Origin: Calditrichales bacterium MX18-03
GTDB taxonomy: Bacteria > Bacillota > Clostridia > Lutisporales > Lutisporaceae
Direction of reading: 5' to 3'
Assembly: GCA_021083345.1 (NCBI GenBank)
Contig: JAJGRE010000001.1
Coordinates: 620,001-684,000 of the forward strand
Length of the DNA stretch: 64,000 bases
The stretch's first letter is position 1; each line of letters begins with the position of its first letter. Positions 25,525 through 35,205 of the stretch are shown here, piece by piece. Under the pieces are notes generated by a model. It saw nothing but the letters and a program-made list of their open reading frames with translations. It had not been told where the DNA came from and made no database searches. A program made the translations under genes and the position numbers.

Positions 25525-27003
25525 TTAAATGATGATGCAGATGAACCCGCCTTTGTTATTGTTCACGACCCTCTGCAGTGTCAGCTGCAGCTTGCCCTGT
25601 ATGTCGTCGGGCATCTTGTAAAGCTTGCCTTGCAGCTCTTCGGTCACCATATCGTACAGGGATTTTCCAAACATATTGGACTCCCATATCTTCTGCGGGT
25701 TGTTTTCGAATTCTTCCATGAAATACCGGATGAACTCTTCGCTCTGTTTCTCCGTTCCCATGATGGGCGCGATTTCGGTTTCTATATCCGCCCGGATGAT
25801 ATGCAAGGACGGTGCACTGGCCCTAAGCTTGACGCCGAATTTGTTGCCCTGCTTTGCTATCACTGGCTCTTCCAGCCTGATCTCTTCAACGGAAGGTGCC
25901 ACCATCCCATAGCCGAATTCCTTGACGTCGTTCAGTGCCTCTTTCACCTTGTCATATTCGCGTTTGGAATGCGCCAGTTCCTTAACCAATGAAATCAGCT
26001 GGTAATCACCGCTGACATCATAGCCGGATACTTCTCCCAGTATCCGATAGAACAGCGCATCGCCCAAATCAATGTTTACGTTTATGACGCCTTCTCCAAG
26101 CCGCATATCACCGATTTCAACATTCTGAATATGCTCAGCGCCGGCGAAGCGCCCTACGGAACCTTCCACATCCCTGATTTTGAAAACCTCACTGATATTG
26201 GCTTTTATCAGGCTAACCAAGCCTTTTTTGAGCCAATGCTCCAGATCCAGGGAATCCGTCCATCTGGGCAGATGGAAGTTGACCTCCCTGACAGGGAATT
26301 CAAACAATACTTTTTCAAGAATGGCATCCAGGTCTTCCATTTCCATTCTCATACAGTCTACGACGACCACCGGCGTCCCGTATTTTGTTTCCAGCGCCTC
26401 CCTCAGCTCAATAGTCTCCTGCGCTTTCGGCTTGGCGGTGTTCAATACGACGATAAAGGGTTTATCCAACTCCTTGAGTTCCTTGATCACCCGTTCCTCC
26501 GCTTCTATGTAGCTGCGTCTCGGCAGTTCGGTAATGGACCCGTCAGTGGTCACCACCAGTCCGATCGTGGAATGGTCGGCTATAACCTTTCGCGTACCGA
26601 TTTCAGCTGCTTCTTCAAAGGGGATCTGGTTCTCAAACCAAGGGGTATTCACCATTCTGGGTGCGTTTTCTTCCAGATGCCCTAATGCGCCTTCCACCAG
26701 ATAGCCTACACAGTCCACCAGCCTTACATTGAATTTGGCATTGTCCCTCAAAGTTAATTCAACCGCTTCGTTGGGAACAAACTTTGGCTCGGTGGTCATA
26801 ATGGTTTTCCCATTGGCGCTTTGGGGCAGCTCATCCCTGGTTCTTTCCCGCTTGTGTTCGTTATCTATATTGGGTATCACCAGTAAGTCCATGAAGCGCT
26901 TTATAAAGGTTGATTTTCCTGTCCTTACCGGTCCAACAACTCCTATGTAAATACTCCCTTCGGTTCTTTCAGCTATATCTCGATAAACATCGTAGCCTTC
27001 CAC
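25525..27003 (-). CDS. spoIVA: stage IV sporulation protein A (spore coat ATPase)
   Basis: This 492-residue protein has the same length as Bacillus subtilis SpoIVA, the ATP-driven scaffold that polymerises on the forespore to found the coat. Walker A is GPVRTGKSTFIKRF. The opening MEGYDVYRDIAERTEGSIYI matches the family. The start is GTG at 27003 with AAAGGAGGGG upstream. Expression under sigma-E is expected from the family, but I could not place a convincing sigma-E promoter. It follows gpsA but is separated by a terminator. Confidence 0.97.
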   Translation of the reverse strand: MEGYDVYRDIAERTEGSIYIGVVGPVRTGKSTFIKRFMDLLVIPNIDNEHKRERTRDELPQSANGKTIMTTEPKFVPNEAVELTLRDNAKFNVRLVDCVGYLVEGALGHLEENAPRMVNTPWFENQIPFEEAAEIGTRKVIADHSTIGLVVTTDGSITELPRRSYIEAEERVIKELKELDKPFIVVLNTAKPKAQETIELREALETKYGTPVVVVDCMRMEMEDLDAILEKVLFEFPVREVNFHLPRWTDSLDLEHWLKKGLVSLIKANISEVFKIRDVEGSVGRFAGAEHIQNVEIGDMRLGEGVINVNIDLGDALFYRILGEVSGYDVSGDYQLISLVKELAHSKREYDKVKEALNDVKEFGYGMVAPSVEEIRLEEPVIAKQGNKFGVKLRASAPSLHIIRADIETEIAPIMGTEKQSEEFIRYFMEEFENNPQKIWESNMFGKSLYDMVTEELQGKLYKMPDDIQGKLQLTLQRVVNNNKGGFICIII

Positions 27004-27154
27004 AGTTTCCCCTCCTTTATTAGTCTTATTTGTGGCCGCTTTATTTCCATAATTTGTACCTTATTCTCTACAATTATATGATGGGATTGGGATATTATTA
27101 CTAAAAAAAGAGTATACTGGTTTTGCTTCAGGGAGTTTACGGGTAAACTCCAAA

Positions 27155-27192
27155 TAAAAAAAGAACAGGTGTGAAGTGCACCTGTTCTTTTT
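27155..27192. terminator. bidirectional terminator after gpsA
   Basis: AAGAACAGGTG and CACCTGTTCTT form a perfect 11-pair stem with T-runs on both strands. On the minus strand it lies directly after the gpsA stop and isolates spoIVA. Confidence 0.88.
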
Positions 27193-28224
27193 TTATTCCC
27201 ATTCAAAGCCATTTGTTTCCGCAATGTCCTCCATCTCATGGGTCTTGGACCGCATGGTCAGGTTCATGACGGAATTCTTGATGTCCGCATGGTTGTAAAG
27301 CAAATTGTATATTTCCTGGGTAATAGGCATCTCCACTCCCTGCTGTTTGGCCAGGTGGCAGGCCGACCGGGTCGTCCGGATCCCCTCCACTACCATCCGG
27401 GTGCTGCCTATGACCTCCTCCAGAGATTTCCCCTGTCCGATGGCAATTCCGGCTCTCCTGTTCCTGCTGTGCATACTGGTGCAAGTCACAATCAGATCAC
27501 CGATCCCTGACAGCCCGGCAAAGGTATTCCTTCTTGCGCCCAGGGATTCACCCAGCCGCGCCATCTCAACGATACCTCTGGTCATGACGGCAGCTTTGGT
27601 GTTGTCGCCAAGCCCCAATCCGTCTATGATGCCAGCACCCAAAGCGATGATATTTTTCAGTGCACCACCCAGTTCCACACCGATGACATCCGGATTGGTA
27701 TATACTCTGAATCTCGGTGTCATGAATAAATCCTGAATATACTCTGCGACAGCCCGCTTCGCCGAAGATGCCACAACGGCGGTCGGTATCCCTGCAGCCA
27801 CTTCTTCTGCATGGCTGGGACCTGAGACAACAGCCAGCGCATTATCCGGCATGAATTCGCCAATCACCTGGGATACGCGGAGAAGTGTTTCATTCTCAAT
27901 CCCTTTCGCCAGGCTGACGATAATCTGGTCTTTATTCATATAGGGCTGCATTCTGCCAGCCATATCCCTTACAGCATGGGACGGGGTAGCCAGTATGACA
28001 GCCCCGCTGTTCCTGCAGCATAATTCCAGATCATTTGAGGCTTCTATATTCCGTGGAAGTGTTATTCCCGGCAGATAGGTCCCATTTTCACCGGTATTTT
28101 TTATTGAATCCAGCAGCTGGTTTTCCCTTACCCATAGTTTTACCCGACAGCCCTTTCCTGCCAGAAGTATGGCTATAGCGGTCCCCCAACTGCCTGCTCC
28201 AATAATGGTTATATCCTTGTTCAA
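27193..28224 (-). CDS. gpsA: glycerol-3-phosphate dehydrogenase [NAD(P)+]
   Basis: This 343-residue enzyme makes sn-glycerol 3-phosphate for phospholipid synthesis. The nucleotide loop IGAGSWGTAIA is at residues 8-18. The motifs VSGPSHAEEVA and ELGGALKNIIALGAG contain the catalytic Lys. It lies downstream of plsY, the acyltransferase that uses its product, as in many Firmicutes. Confidence 0.96.
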   Translation of the reverse strand: MNKDITIIGAGSWGTAIAILLAGKGCRVKLWVRENQLLDSIKNTGENGTYLPGITLPRNIEASNDLELCCRNSGAVILATPSHAVRDMAGRMQPYMNKDQIIVSLAKGIENETLLRVSQVIGEFMPDNALAVVSGPSHAEEVAAGIPTAVVASSAKRAVAEYIQDLFMTPRFRVYTNPDVIGVELGGALKNIIALGAGIIDGLGLGDNTKAAVMTRGIVEMARLGESLGARRNTFAGLSGIGDLIVTCTSMHSRNRRAGIAIGQGKSLEEVIGSTRMVVEGIRTTRSACHLAKQQGVEMPITQEIYNLLYNHADIKNSVMNLTMRSKTHEMEDIAETNGFEWE

Positions 28225-28353
28225 CGCCTGCTCCCCCCATCTATAACCAAGACACTGTAGCCTTTAGGGTATTGCTTCGAGGTCAACAGTCTCTAAGATA
28301 TTTGTGATAACGTTCTAAAGCACTGTACAAATACAAGCTTTAGAGCCCGTTAT

Positions 28354-28953
28354 CTATGCCTTTGCTTTGCGTCCGATTTTCGACTCGGTTCCCTTGATCA
28401 GTCTGGCAATATTGCTTCGATGGCGGTACAGGGACATTCCCGACACAAGCAGACTGAAAACGATATACTCCATCGGCTGCCGAAGCACGATCATGGTAAC
28501 AGGGAAAATGACCATTCCAGTAACGGAAGCAAGGGATACATACCGGGTGGTCAATATGATGACGACTCCCATCCCAACAATTGCCACCACCATCAAAGGG
28601 TTTATAGGAATCATGACACCGATGGTGGTCGCGATGCCTTTCCCTCCCTTAAAGTTCAGAACAAAGGGCCAGTTATGCCCAATGACCACAAAAAGTCCGG
28701 CCAGAGCTTCGCCGTAGCTGCCGGCAAGATAGCCACCGATCAGAACCGCCGCGACACCTTTCAGCACATCTCCCACGAATGCGATGGCCCCGGCTTTTGC
28801 GCCCAGCACCCTGAAGACATTGGTGGAACCTGCATTGCCGCTGCCGTGCTTTCGGATATCAATATGCGCACTATACTTTGAAACCAGATAGGAAGTAGCG
28901 AAGTTGCCCAGAAGATATCCGATGATGCAGACGATAACATACCTCACAAACAT
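28354..28953 (-). CDS. plsY: glycerol-3-phosphate acyltransferase
   Basis: This 199-residue membrane enzyme transfers acyl groups from acyl-phosphate to glycerol 3-phosphate. The PlsY signatures SGNAGSTNVFRVLG and FKGGKGIATTIGV are present with about five membrane helices. It begins 18 bases after der. A 129-base gap with a weak CTAAAGC/GCTTTAG pairing separates it from gpsA. Confidence 0.96.
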   Translation of the reverse strand: MFVRYVIVCIIGYLLGNFATSYLVSKYSAHIDIRKHGSGNAGSTNVFRVLGAKAGAIAFVGDVLKGVAAVLIGGYLAGSYGEALAGLFVVIGHNWPFVLNFKGGKGIATTIGVMIPINPLMVVAIVGMGVVIILTTRYVSLASVTGMVIFPVTMIVLRQPMEYIVFSLLVSGMSLYRHRSNIARLIKGTESKIGRKAKA

Positions 28954-28971
28954 GTTAGTCCCCCTTACCTG

Positions 28972-30285
28972 CTATTCTCTCTTTCTTAATAGGAAGCGGA
29001 TCGGTGTCCCCTCAAAGCCGAAGGCTTTCCGTACCTGATTCTCCAGATACCTCAGATAGGAGAAATGCATCAGTGACGGCTCGTTGACAAAAACAGCAAA
29101 GGTTGGCGGCTTGACAGAAACCTGTGTGGTATAGTAAAGCTTCAGGCGTCTCCCGCCGGATATTGCCGGCTGGTTCAAGAGCACCGCTTCATTGATGACA
29201 TCATTGATCATGCCGGTTGAGATTCTCATGGCATGCTGATTGGATACGCTGTTGATCATCTCGATGACTTTATGTACACGCTGGCCCGTCAGTGCGGAGA
29301 TAAAAAGCACCGGCGCATAATCCATGAAAATCAGGTCGTTTTTTACCTTTTCCTTAAACCGCTCCAGGGTCTTATCGTCCTTCTCCAGCATATCCCACTT
29401 ATTGACGACGATAATAGCCGCTCTGCCCTGCTCATGGACATAGCCGGCAATCTTGGTGTCCTGCTCGGTTACGCCTTCATTGGCATCTATCACAATCAGA
29501 CAAACATCGGACCGCTCGATGGCAGCCAGTGAACGGATAACGCTGTAGCGCTCTATGGACTCCAGCACCTTGCTTTTCTTACGCATCCCCGCCGTATCGA
29601 TAAAAACATATTTGTCTTCTCCGATATTAAAGGGGGTATCAATAGCATCCCTTGTGGTTCCTGGCACGTCACTGACGATAACACGTTCCTCTCCCAGGAT
29701 CTTATTGACCAGAGAAGACTTCCCTACATTTGGCTTTCCGACCACAGCCACCTTGATGGTGAACTCATCGTAAAGCTCCTCTCCTTCCGGTGGGAAATGC
29801 TTGATGATCTCATCCAGCAAATCACCTAAGCCCAGCGCTTGACCCGCAGAGATGCCTACCGGCTCTCCAAGACCCAGATTATAGAACTCATAGACTGTAT
29901 CCTTATATTTGGGTGAATCGACTTTATTGCATGCCAACAACAACTTCTTATGGGTCCGCCTCAGCATGTTTGCCACTTCCTCGTCGGAAGCAGTAATCCC
30001 CTCCTGCGCGTCTACCAGAAAGACGATGACATCGGCTGTTTCGATTGCCACCTCCGCTTGCCTTTTCATCTGCTGAAGAATCGGGTCGTCGCTGTTGGGT
30101 TCGATGCCCCCGGTATCGATGAGGGTAAAAACCTTATCCAGCCACTCCACTTCAGTATAGATCCGGTCCCGTGTAACGCCCGGTTTGTCCTCTACGATGG
30201 AAATCCTTTTTCCGGCAATTTTATTGAAAAGCGTCGACTTCCCAACATTGGGACGCCCGACAATGGCAACTATGGGTTTCGCCAT
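28972..30285 (-). CDS. der: ribosome biogenesis GTPase Der (EngA)
   Basis: This 437-residue protein has two consecutive GTPase domains (P-loops GRPNVGKST near residue 9 and GKPNVGKSS near 185; NKWD and NKVD specificity motifs) and a C-terminal KH-like domain. It matures the 50S ribosomal subunit. It lies between the DUF512 gene and plsY, a common clostridial order. Confidence 0.97.
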   Translation of the reverse strand: MAKPIVAIVGRPNVGKSTLFNKIAGKRISIVEDKPGVTRDRIYTEVEWLDKVFTLIDTGGIEPNSDDPILQQMKRQAEVAIETADVIVFLVDAQEGITASDEEVANMLRRTHKKLLLACNKVDSPKYKDTVYEFYNLGLGEPVGISAGQALGLGDLLDEIIKHFPPEGEELYDEFTIKVAVVGKPNVGKSSLVNKILGEERVIVSDVPGTTRDAIDTPFNIGEDKYVFIDTAGMRKKSKVLESIERYSVIRSLAAIERSDVCLIVIDANEGVTEQDTKIAGYVHEQGRAAIIVVNKWDMLEKDDKTLERFKEKVKNDLIFMDYAPVLFISALTGQRVHKVIEMINSVSNQHAMRISTGMINDVINEAVLLNQPAISGGRRLKLYYTTQVSVKPPTFAVFVNEPSLMHFSYLRYLENQVRKAFGFEGTPIRFLLRKRE

Positions 30286-30303
30286 GGGTCCACCTCCTAT
30301 TTT

Positions 30304-31617
30304 CTATATTGAAAGAATTTTATCGATCAAATCGCTGCCGTCTTCCTTGCAGACAATGACCGGCACCCCTGTCTCCCGTTCCAGGTCCTGTACAGTCTTG
30401 TCGTCCAGGAATACCTGCTCCCCTTGCCGGAGCATGTTATCCGGAATCAGAAGCCTGCTGCCCAAGGGCTTGCCTTTAAGCTGGCTGATGATATCGCAGC
30501 CTGTCAGCAAACCGGATACCTTCACATCGCCGCCGAAGAAATGATTGGCAATGGGGTATACGGCTATCTCCAGGTTCTGTATTTTTTCCATGATCTTATC
30601 TGCTTCCGCCATCAAAAACGGCGCAGCATATTCACCGGTTGCAATGGAAAGTGTACGGCGCTTGTCAGGGTATGCAGACAGGGAACGCAGGCTGTTTGCT
30701 ATTTCCTCCCTGAGCAGTGCAATAAGCCCCACTCCGTTTTCCAACTGGCTGAAAGCTTCGTAAGTGTCGTATCCCGGCAATTCCTGCTCTGCCAGGATGT
30801 AGAATTCATCAGACAAGAATATGAAACGCGTTTCATACGTTTCAAGGTACCTCTGCTGCATTTCTTCCACCTGCCGGATGACAGCGGCTGCTTCCTTTTT
30901 GCCGACCGGTTCCAGATGGAAGAGCCGGTTCCTGAATTTTGTCAGGCCTACGGGCACTACTGCGACACAGCTCAGTTCCGGGTGGTATGCTGTAAGGTCA
31001 TGGACGGTTTTTTCCAGGTTCTCGCCGTCGTTCACGCCGGGGCATAATACGATCTGGGCCTTGACTTCTATGCTGCCTGCTTTTAGCTTATCCAGATATC
31101 CCGTAATCTTTCCTGCATTCTTATTATTCAGCATCCTGGTCCGAAGCTCGGGGTCCGTTGTGTGGACCGAGACCTGAATGGGACTGATCCGGTAGCGGAC
31201 GATCTTGTCAATATCCCTTTCCTTCAGGTTGGTCAAGGTTACGAAATTACCCTGCAAAAAAGACAGTCTTGTGTCATCATCCTTAAAATAGAGCGTCTCG
31301 CGCATGCCCTGGGGAAGCTGGTCGATAAAGCAGAATATGCACTTGTTGTGACAGGACTTGGGATTGTCGATGATCCCCTCAAATACCAGCCCCACATCCT
31401 CGTCGTATTCCTTTTCCAGCTCATAAATCCAGCACTCGCCGTCAGCTTTTTCTACTTCCAATTCCAAATATTCATCCGTTGTCAGATATTTGTACTCCAA
31501 TATATCCAAAACAGCTGCCCCATTTACGGACAGAAGCTTATCCCCTTTTACTATACCCAGTTCTGCTGCTATGCTGGCAGGCCGTACTTCTTTTATCGGC
31601 ACGCCTGATTTTCTCAA
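30304..31617 (-). CDS. DUF512 putative radical SAM protein with N-terminal PDZ domain
   Basis: This 437-residue protein starts with a PDZ-like segment (VRPASIAAELGIVKGDKLLSVNG, about residues 10-70). A radical SAM-type cluster motif CHNKCIFCFIDQLP follows, and the C-terminal DUF512 region contains HFFGGDVKVSGLLTGCDI. The family is widespread in anaerobes with no assigned reaction. The start is TTG at 31617, seven bases after AGGAGG. It heads the der-plsY-gpsA cluster. Confidence 0.88.
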   Translation of the reverse strand: MRKSGVPIKEVRPASIAAELGIVKGDKLLSVNGAAVLDILEYKYLTTDEYLELEVEKADGECWIYELEKEYDEDVGLVFEGIIDNPKSCHNKCIFCFIDQLPQGMRETLYFKDDDTRLSFLQGNFVTLTNLKERDIDKIVRYRISPIQVSVHTTDPELRTRMLNNKNAGKITGYLDKLKAGSIEVKAQIVLCPGVNDGENLEKTVHDLTAYHPELSCVAVVPVGLTKFRNRLFHLEPVGKKEAAAVIRQVEEMQQRYLETYETRFIFLSDEFYILAEQELPGYDTYEAFSQLENGVGLIALLREEIANSLRSLSAYPDKRRTLSIATGEYAAPFLMAEADKIMEKIQNLEIAVYPIANHFFGGDVKVSGLLTGCDIISQLKGKPLGSRLLIPDNMLRQGEQVFLDDKTVQDLERETGVPVIVCKEDGSDLIDKILSI

Positions 31618-31657
31618 TTGCCTTCCTCCTTCTGGTGTGTCCCTTTACATTATTTAC

Positions 31658-31668
31658 ATTATACCATA
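31658..31668 (-). promoter_or_regulatory. extended -10 promoter of the DUF512-der cluster
   Basis: On the minus strand, TGGTATAAT forms an extended -10 about 45 bases before the TTG start of the DUF512 gene. The -35 region is weak. Confidence 0.5.
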
Positions 31669-31724
31669 TCAGCTACTTATTATACTATGGATGTTTGAGC
31701 TGGGCAATAGCAACAGCGCCGCAG

Positions 31725-31761
31725 AAAGAAAAAACGCTATGCAGCTTTAATCCTGCATAGC
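31725..31761 (-). terminator. terminator of the pst-phoU operon
   Basis: On the minus strand, GCTATGCAG and CTGCATAGC form a nine-pair stem with an eight-base loop, followed by GTTTTTTCTTT. It lies directly after phoU. Confidence 0.85.
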
Positions 31762-31767
31762 ATCCGA

Positions 31768-32424
31768 TCAATCGTTCAAATCCACATGTTCTCCGGTTAC
31801 CGTATAAATAATCCGTTCACAGATGTTGGTGATATGATCCCCAATCCTTTCAAGGTACCTGCCGATAAACAGGAAGTAAGTGGCCTGATTGATCTTTCTC
31901 GGATCTTCAATCATGATCAGCAGCAGCTCCCTGTAGATCTGCTTGTAAATGGCATCCACTTCATCATCCAGCTTGGCTGCCGCCTTCGCTTTTTCAATAT
32001 CCAAGTGGACATAGGCGTCTATGCTCTCCCTAATCATCCTGGCCGTTATTTCCCCCATTCTGGGGATGTCGATCAGCTCTTTTATATACGTCTCTTCAGA
32101 TAGCTTCAATGTAATCTTGGATATATCAACGGCGTAATCCGCTATCCGCTCCAGATCGGTGATGATCTTCAGCGCTGTGGTGATAACCCTTAGATCCGTT
32201 GCCAAAGGCTGTTGCAAAGCAATCAGCTTGCAGCATCTGTCCTCAATCTCCAGCTCCATATCGTCGACGATATCATCATCGTTGATAACCCTTTTCGCCA
32301 GTTCAATGTCCTGGTTCTTAAGCGCCTTGACGGCATTGCTTAAGGTCTCCTCCGTCACACTGCTCATTTTCAGCATTAGGACTTGAAGCTCCTGCAGCTC
32401 TTTATCAAAATAATTCCTTGTCAT
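31768..32424 (-). CDS. phoU: phosphate signalling regulator PhoU
   Basis: This 218-residue all-helical protein has two PhoU repeats, with the metal-binding-type motifs EIEDRCCKLIALQQPLATDL and DEVDAIYKQIYRELL. It links the Pst transporter to the PhoR kinase and restrains the Pho response. It lies 21 bases after pstB and ends the operon. Confidence 0.96.
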   Translation of the reverse strand: MTRNYFDKELQELQVLMLKMSSVTEETLSNAVKALKNQDIELAKRVINDDDIVDDMELEIEDRCCKLIALQQPLATDLRVITTALKIITDLERIADYAVDISKITLKLSEETYIKELIDIPRMGEITARMIRESIDAYVHLDIEKAKAAAKLDDEVDAIYKQIYRELLLIMIEDPRKINQATYFLFIGRYLERIGDHITNICERIIYTVTGEHVDLND

Positions 32425-32445
32425 GAATACACCCCCTGCTATAGT

Positions 32446-33198
32446 CTAACCAAATCTTCCGGTAATATAATCCTCTGTCCGCTTATCCCTCGGTTTATAG
32501 AACACATTTTCCGTCAAATCGCACTCGATGATCTCCCCATTCAGGAAAAATGCCGTGTAGTCGGAGATTCGACCGGCCTGCTGCATATTATGGGTTACGA
32601 TGACAACGGTGTAATCCTTCTTCAGCTGCTCCATCAGGTCTTCAATCTTCAGGGTGGACCCGGGGTCCAATGCAGAAGTAGGCTCATCCATCAGGAGAAC
32701 TTCCGGTTCAACAGCCAGGACTCTGGCGATGCACAGCCGCTGCTGCTGTCCGCCGGAAAGCCCCAGTGCGGATTTTTTCAGCCGGTCCTTCACCTCATCC
32801 CACAGGGCTGCCCCCTTCAGGCTCTTTTCTACGATCTCATCCAGCTTGCGCTTGTCCTTCTGCCCATGAACCCTTGGTCCGTAAACCACATTATCATATA
32901 TCGTCATTGGAAAAGGATTGGGCTTCTGGAATACCATGCCTACCCTTTTTCTTAATTCTATCACATCATATTTGGATATGTCAGCATCATCCAGCGTAAT
33001 ACTTCCTGTTATCTTGACTCCGTCAATCAAATCATTCATGCGGTTCAAGGTCCTGAGAAAAGTTGACTTTCCGCAGCCGGACGGCCCAATGAGCGCGGTA
33101 ACCGCATTTCTCGCAACATCTATATTCACATTTTTCAGTGCGTGAAAATCAGAATAATACAAATCCAGGTTCCTGACTTCTATTTTGTTTTCTTTCAT
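32446..33198 (-). CDS. pstB: phosphate ABC transporter ATP-binding protein
   Basis: This 250-residue ATPase has Walker [10 protein letters not shown], signature [16 protein letters not shown] and Walker [13 protein letters not shown]. The PstB-specific [18 protein letters not shown] segment is present. The ATG at 33198 is preferred because AGGGGGGT sits five bases before it; an in-frame upstream start would overlap pstA. Gene order pstS-C-A-B-phoU is standard. Confidence 0.97.
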   Translation of the reverse strand: MKENKIEVRNLDLYYSDFHALKNVNIDVARNAVTALIGPSGCGKSTFLRTLNRMNDLIDGVKITGSITLDDADISKYDVIELRKRVGMVFQKPNPFPMTIYDNVVYGPRVHGQKDKRKLDEIVEKSLKGAALWDEVKDRLKKSALGLSGGQQQRLCIARVLAVEPEVLLMDEPTSALDPGSTLKIEDLMEQLKKDYTVVIVTHNMQQAGRISDYTAFFLNGEIIECDLTENVFYKPRDKRTEDYITGRFG

Positions 33199-33208
33199 GA
33201 TAACCCCC

Positions 33209-34090
33209 CTATATTCTGACAAGCCTTTTGATCAGCTTGTTGGCTGCAAAATTGATGATCAGTACTGTCATAATCAGCACAGTTGCCGTTGCATACATGT
33301 TTTCCTTTGATAAGCCCTCGGAGGCCAGTGTGTACAGATGCACCGCCATGGTACGCCCCGGTCTCCATATGGAATTGGGTAAACCCAGCGAACTGCCTGC
33401 CGTATAGATGACGGCAGCTGTCTCACCAACGACTCTGCCGATCCCCAGGATGATGCCCGTTAGGATGCCGGGCATTGCTGTAGGAAGCACCACCTTATAG
33501 ATGGTCTGCCACTTGGTGGCGCCCAGCGCCAGGCTTCCTTCCCGGTATGAGCGCGGTACCATCTTGATCGCTTCTTCCGCTGTCCGGATGATGGTGGGCA
33601 GAATCATCAGCGTCAGGGTCAATCCTCCAGAAACGATAGAATATCTGAAGTTCAAGAAAACCACAAAGAAAACGTATCCGAAAAGACCGAATATGATGGA
33701 CGGGATACCCGCTAGGGACTCGGTGCAAAACCGTATCAGCCGGATGATGGTTCCTTCCTTGGCATATTCTGTAAGGAAAATGGCGGCACTGACACCGATT
33801 GGTGCAGCGATAAGCAATGAAAACAACGCCAGGTAGACCGTAGTGATGATAATGGAAAAGATACCGCCTTCCTTGCCCATGTTTTCGGGCTCTTGTGTAA
33901 AGAATTCCAGGCTCAGGTGTCCGATTCCATTGATCAGGACATGCCCGATAATGGCTATAAGCACCAGCACGGTGATAATGGCGGCTGCCCACAACATTCC
34001 GAAAGCTATTTTTTCGTTGCGGCGAATGGCATTAACGGAGGTTGAAGAGATTCTGTTGTTTTTATTGTTTTCAGTTAATCCGGCAACCAT
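33209..34090 (-). CDS. pstA: phosphate ABC transporter permease PstA
   Basis: This 293-residue permease has six membrane helices and the inner-membrane permease loop [22 protein letters not shown], which docks the ATPase. The ATG at 34090 follows AGGTGA by five bases and starts one base after the pstC stop; a GTG at 34099 overlaps the ribosome site. Confidence 0.95.
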   Translation of the reverse strand: MVAGLTENNKNNRISSTSVNAIRRNEKIAFGMLWAAAIITVLVLIAIIGHVLINGIGHLSLEFFTQEPENMGKEGGIFSIIITTVYLALFSLLIAAPIGVSAAIFLTEYAKEGTIIRLIRFCTESLAGIPSIIFGLFGYVFFVVFLNFRYSIVSGGLTLTLMILPTIIRTAEEAIKMVPRSYREGSLALGATKWQTIYKVVLPTAMPGILTGIILGIGRVVGETAAVIYTAGSSLGLPNSIWRPGRTMAVHLYTLASEGLSKENMYATATVLIMTVLIINFAANKLIKRLVRI

Positions 34091-34091
34091 A

Positions 34092-34940
34092 TTACTCACC
34101 TACCTTTTTGGGTATCATATTGGCGACAGTGTTTAGCAGCATGATGAAGGCAAACAGGACGATGCCTGTCGCAAACAATGCCTTCTGATGCTCTCCGCTG
34201 GCATAGCCCATTTCAATGCCAATATTCCCTGTCAGCGTACGAATGGGGGATAAGATGCTCTCCGGTATCAAGGTGCTGTTTCCTGTTATCATAATAACCG
34301 CCATGGTCTCACCAATGGCTCTGCCCATACCCAATATGACTGCAGCGATGATCCCGGATCTGGCAGCCGGTACGATAACCTTGAAAATGGCCTGCCAGTG
34401 GGAAGAGCCCATGGAGAGGGAAGCTTCTTTATAATCCTTTGGAACAGAGCGGATGGCACTTTCCGATATGTTGATAATGGTAGGAAGAATCATGATGGCA
34501 AGGATGATGCTGCCGGCCAGTACGCTGAAGCCCTGGTTCTGAAAGGTCTTCCTGATGAAAGGCACGATAACCACCAAACCATACAAGCCATACACGACAG
34601 AGGGAATTCCGGCCAGCAGCTCAATGCCCGGACGGATGATGCCGGCGACTCTGGGTTTTGCCAGTTCAGCCAGAAAAACCGCACATCCGATGCCAACCGG
34701 TACACCTAGCAGCAATGCGCCTACGGTGGCAAGCAGCGAACCGATAATCATCGGGTAAATACCGTAAATCCCTTGAAGCGGCGACCATTGCTTTCCGGTG
34801 AGGAAGGCCATAAGGCCCACTTTCGTTATAATTGGAGCGCCTTCCTTTATAATGAAATAGGAAATCAGCAATACGCCCAAAATGGCTATAACCGCACAAA
34901 AAAACAGAACAAGCTGAATGATACGTTCATATGTCTTCAT
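34092..34940 (-). CDS. pstC: phosphate ABC transporter permease PstC
   Basis: This 282-residue permease partner of PstA has about six membrane helices and the coupling loop SAIRSVPKDYKEASLSMGSSHW. The start at 34940 (MKTYERIIQL) is chosen because GGGGG lies seven bases upstream; the ATG at 34946 is too close. A separate PHO box precedes it, so it can be transcribed independently of pstS. Confidence 0.94.
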   Translation of the reverse strand: MKTYERIIQLVLFFCAVIAILGVLLISYFIIKEGAPIITKVGLMAFLTGKQWSPLQGIYGIYPMIIGSLLATVGALLLGVPVGIGCAVFLAELAKPRVAGIIRPGIELLAGIPSVVYGLYGLVVIVPFIRKTFQNQGFSVLAGSIILAIMILPTIINISESAIRSVPKDYKEASLSMGSSHWQAIFKVIVPAARSGIIAAVILGMGRAIGETMAVIMITGNSTLIPESILSPIRTLTGNIGIEMGYASGEHQKALFATGIVLFAFIMLLNTVANMIPKKVGE

Positions 34941-35074
34941 TTTCATACCCCCTCTTCGTGACATCCATTTCACGTAAAACCCGCATGAATAGCGGCATCT
35001 TGGTCTTTCGTCATATTTTGACCAAATTGTCCCTTACTATTCTAATATCATCATAATAGAAAAGTATTATCACC

Positions 35075-35103
35075 CGGTAAAAGCAATGTTAACTATATGT
35101 TAA
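35075..35103 (-). promoter_or_regulatory. PHO box upstream of pstC
   Basis: On the minus strand, TTAACAT (35097-35103), TTAACAT (35086-35092) and TTTACCG (35075-35081) repeat every 11 bases. This matches the direct-repeat pattern bound by PhoP in Firmicutes. It lies between the post-pstS hairpins and pstC and would give a second Pho-dependent promoter. Confidence 0.7.
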
Positions 35104-35130
35104 TTCAGCCTATGCGGCGCATACATGGGT

Positions 35131-35195
35131 AAAGCTCCCGGCCATTGGGGATGGCCGGGAGCTTTATGCGGGGTTTAATAGCGCCAGGCGCTATT
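35131..35195. terminator. two hairpins between pstS and pstC
   Basis: AAAGCTCCCGGCCAT pairs perfectly with ATGGCCGGGAGCTTT (35131-35165). AATAGCGCC pairs with GGCGCTATT (35177-35195). Neither has a good T-run on the minus strand. They probably attenuate read-through and stabilise the pstS message, giving more binding protein than transporter. Confidence 0.65.
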
Positions 35196-35205
35196 TTGGG
35201 GTTAT

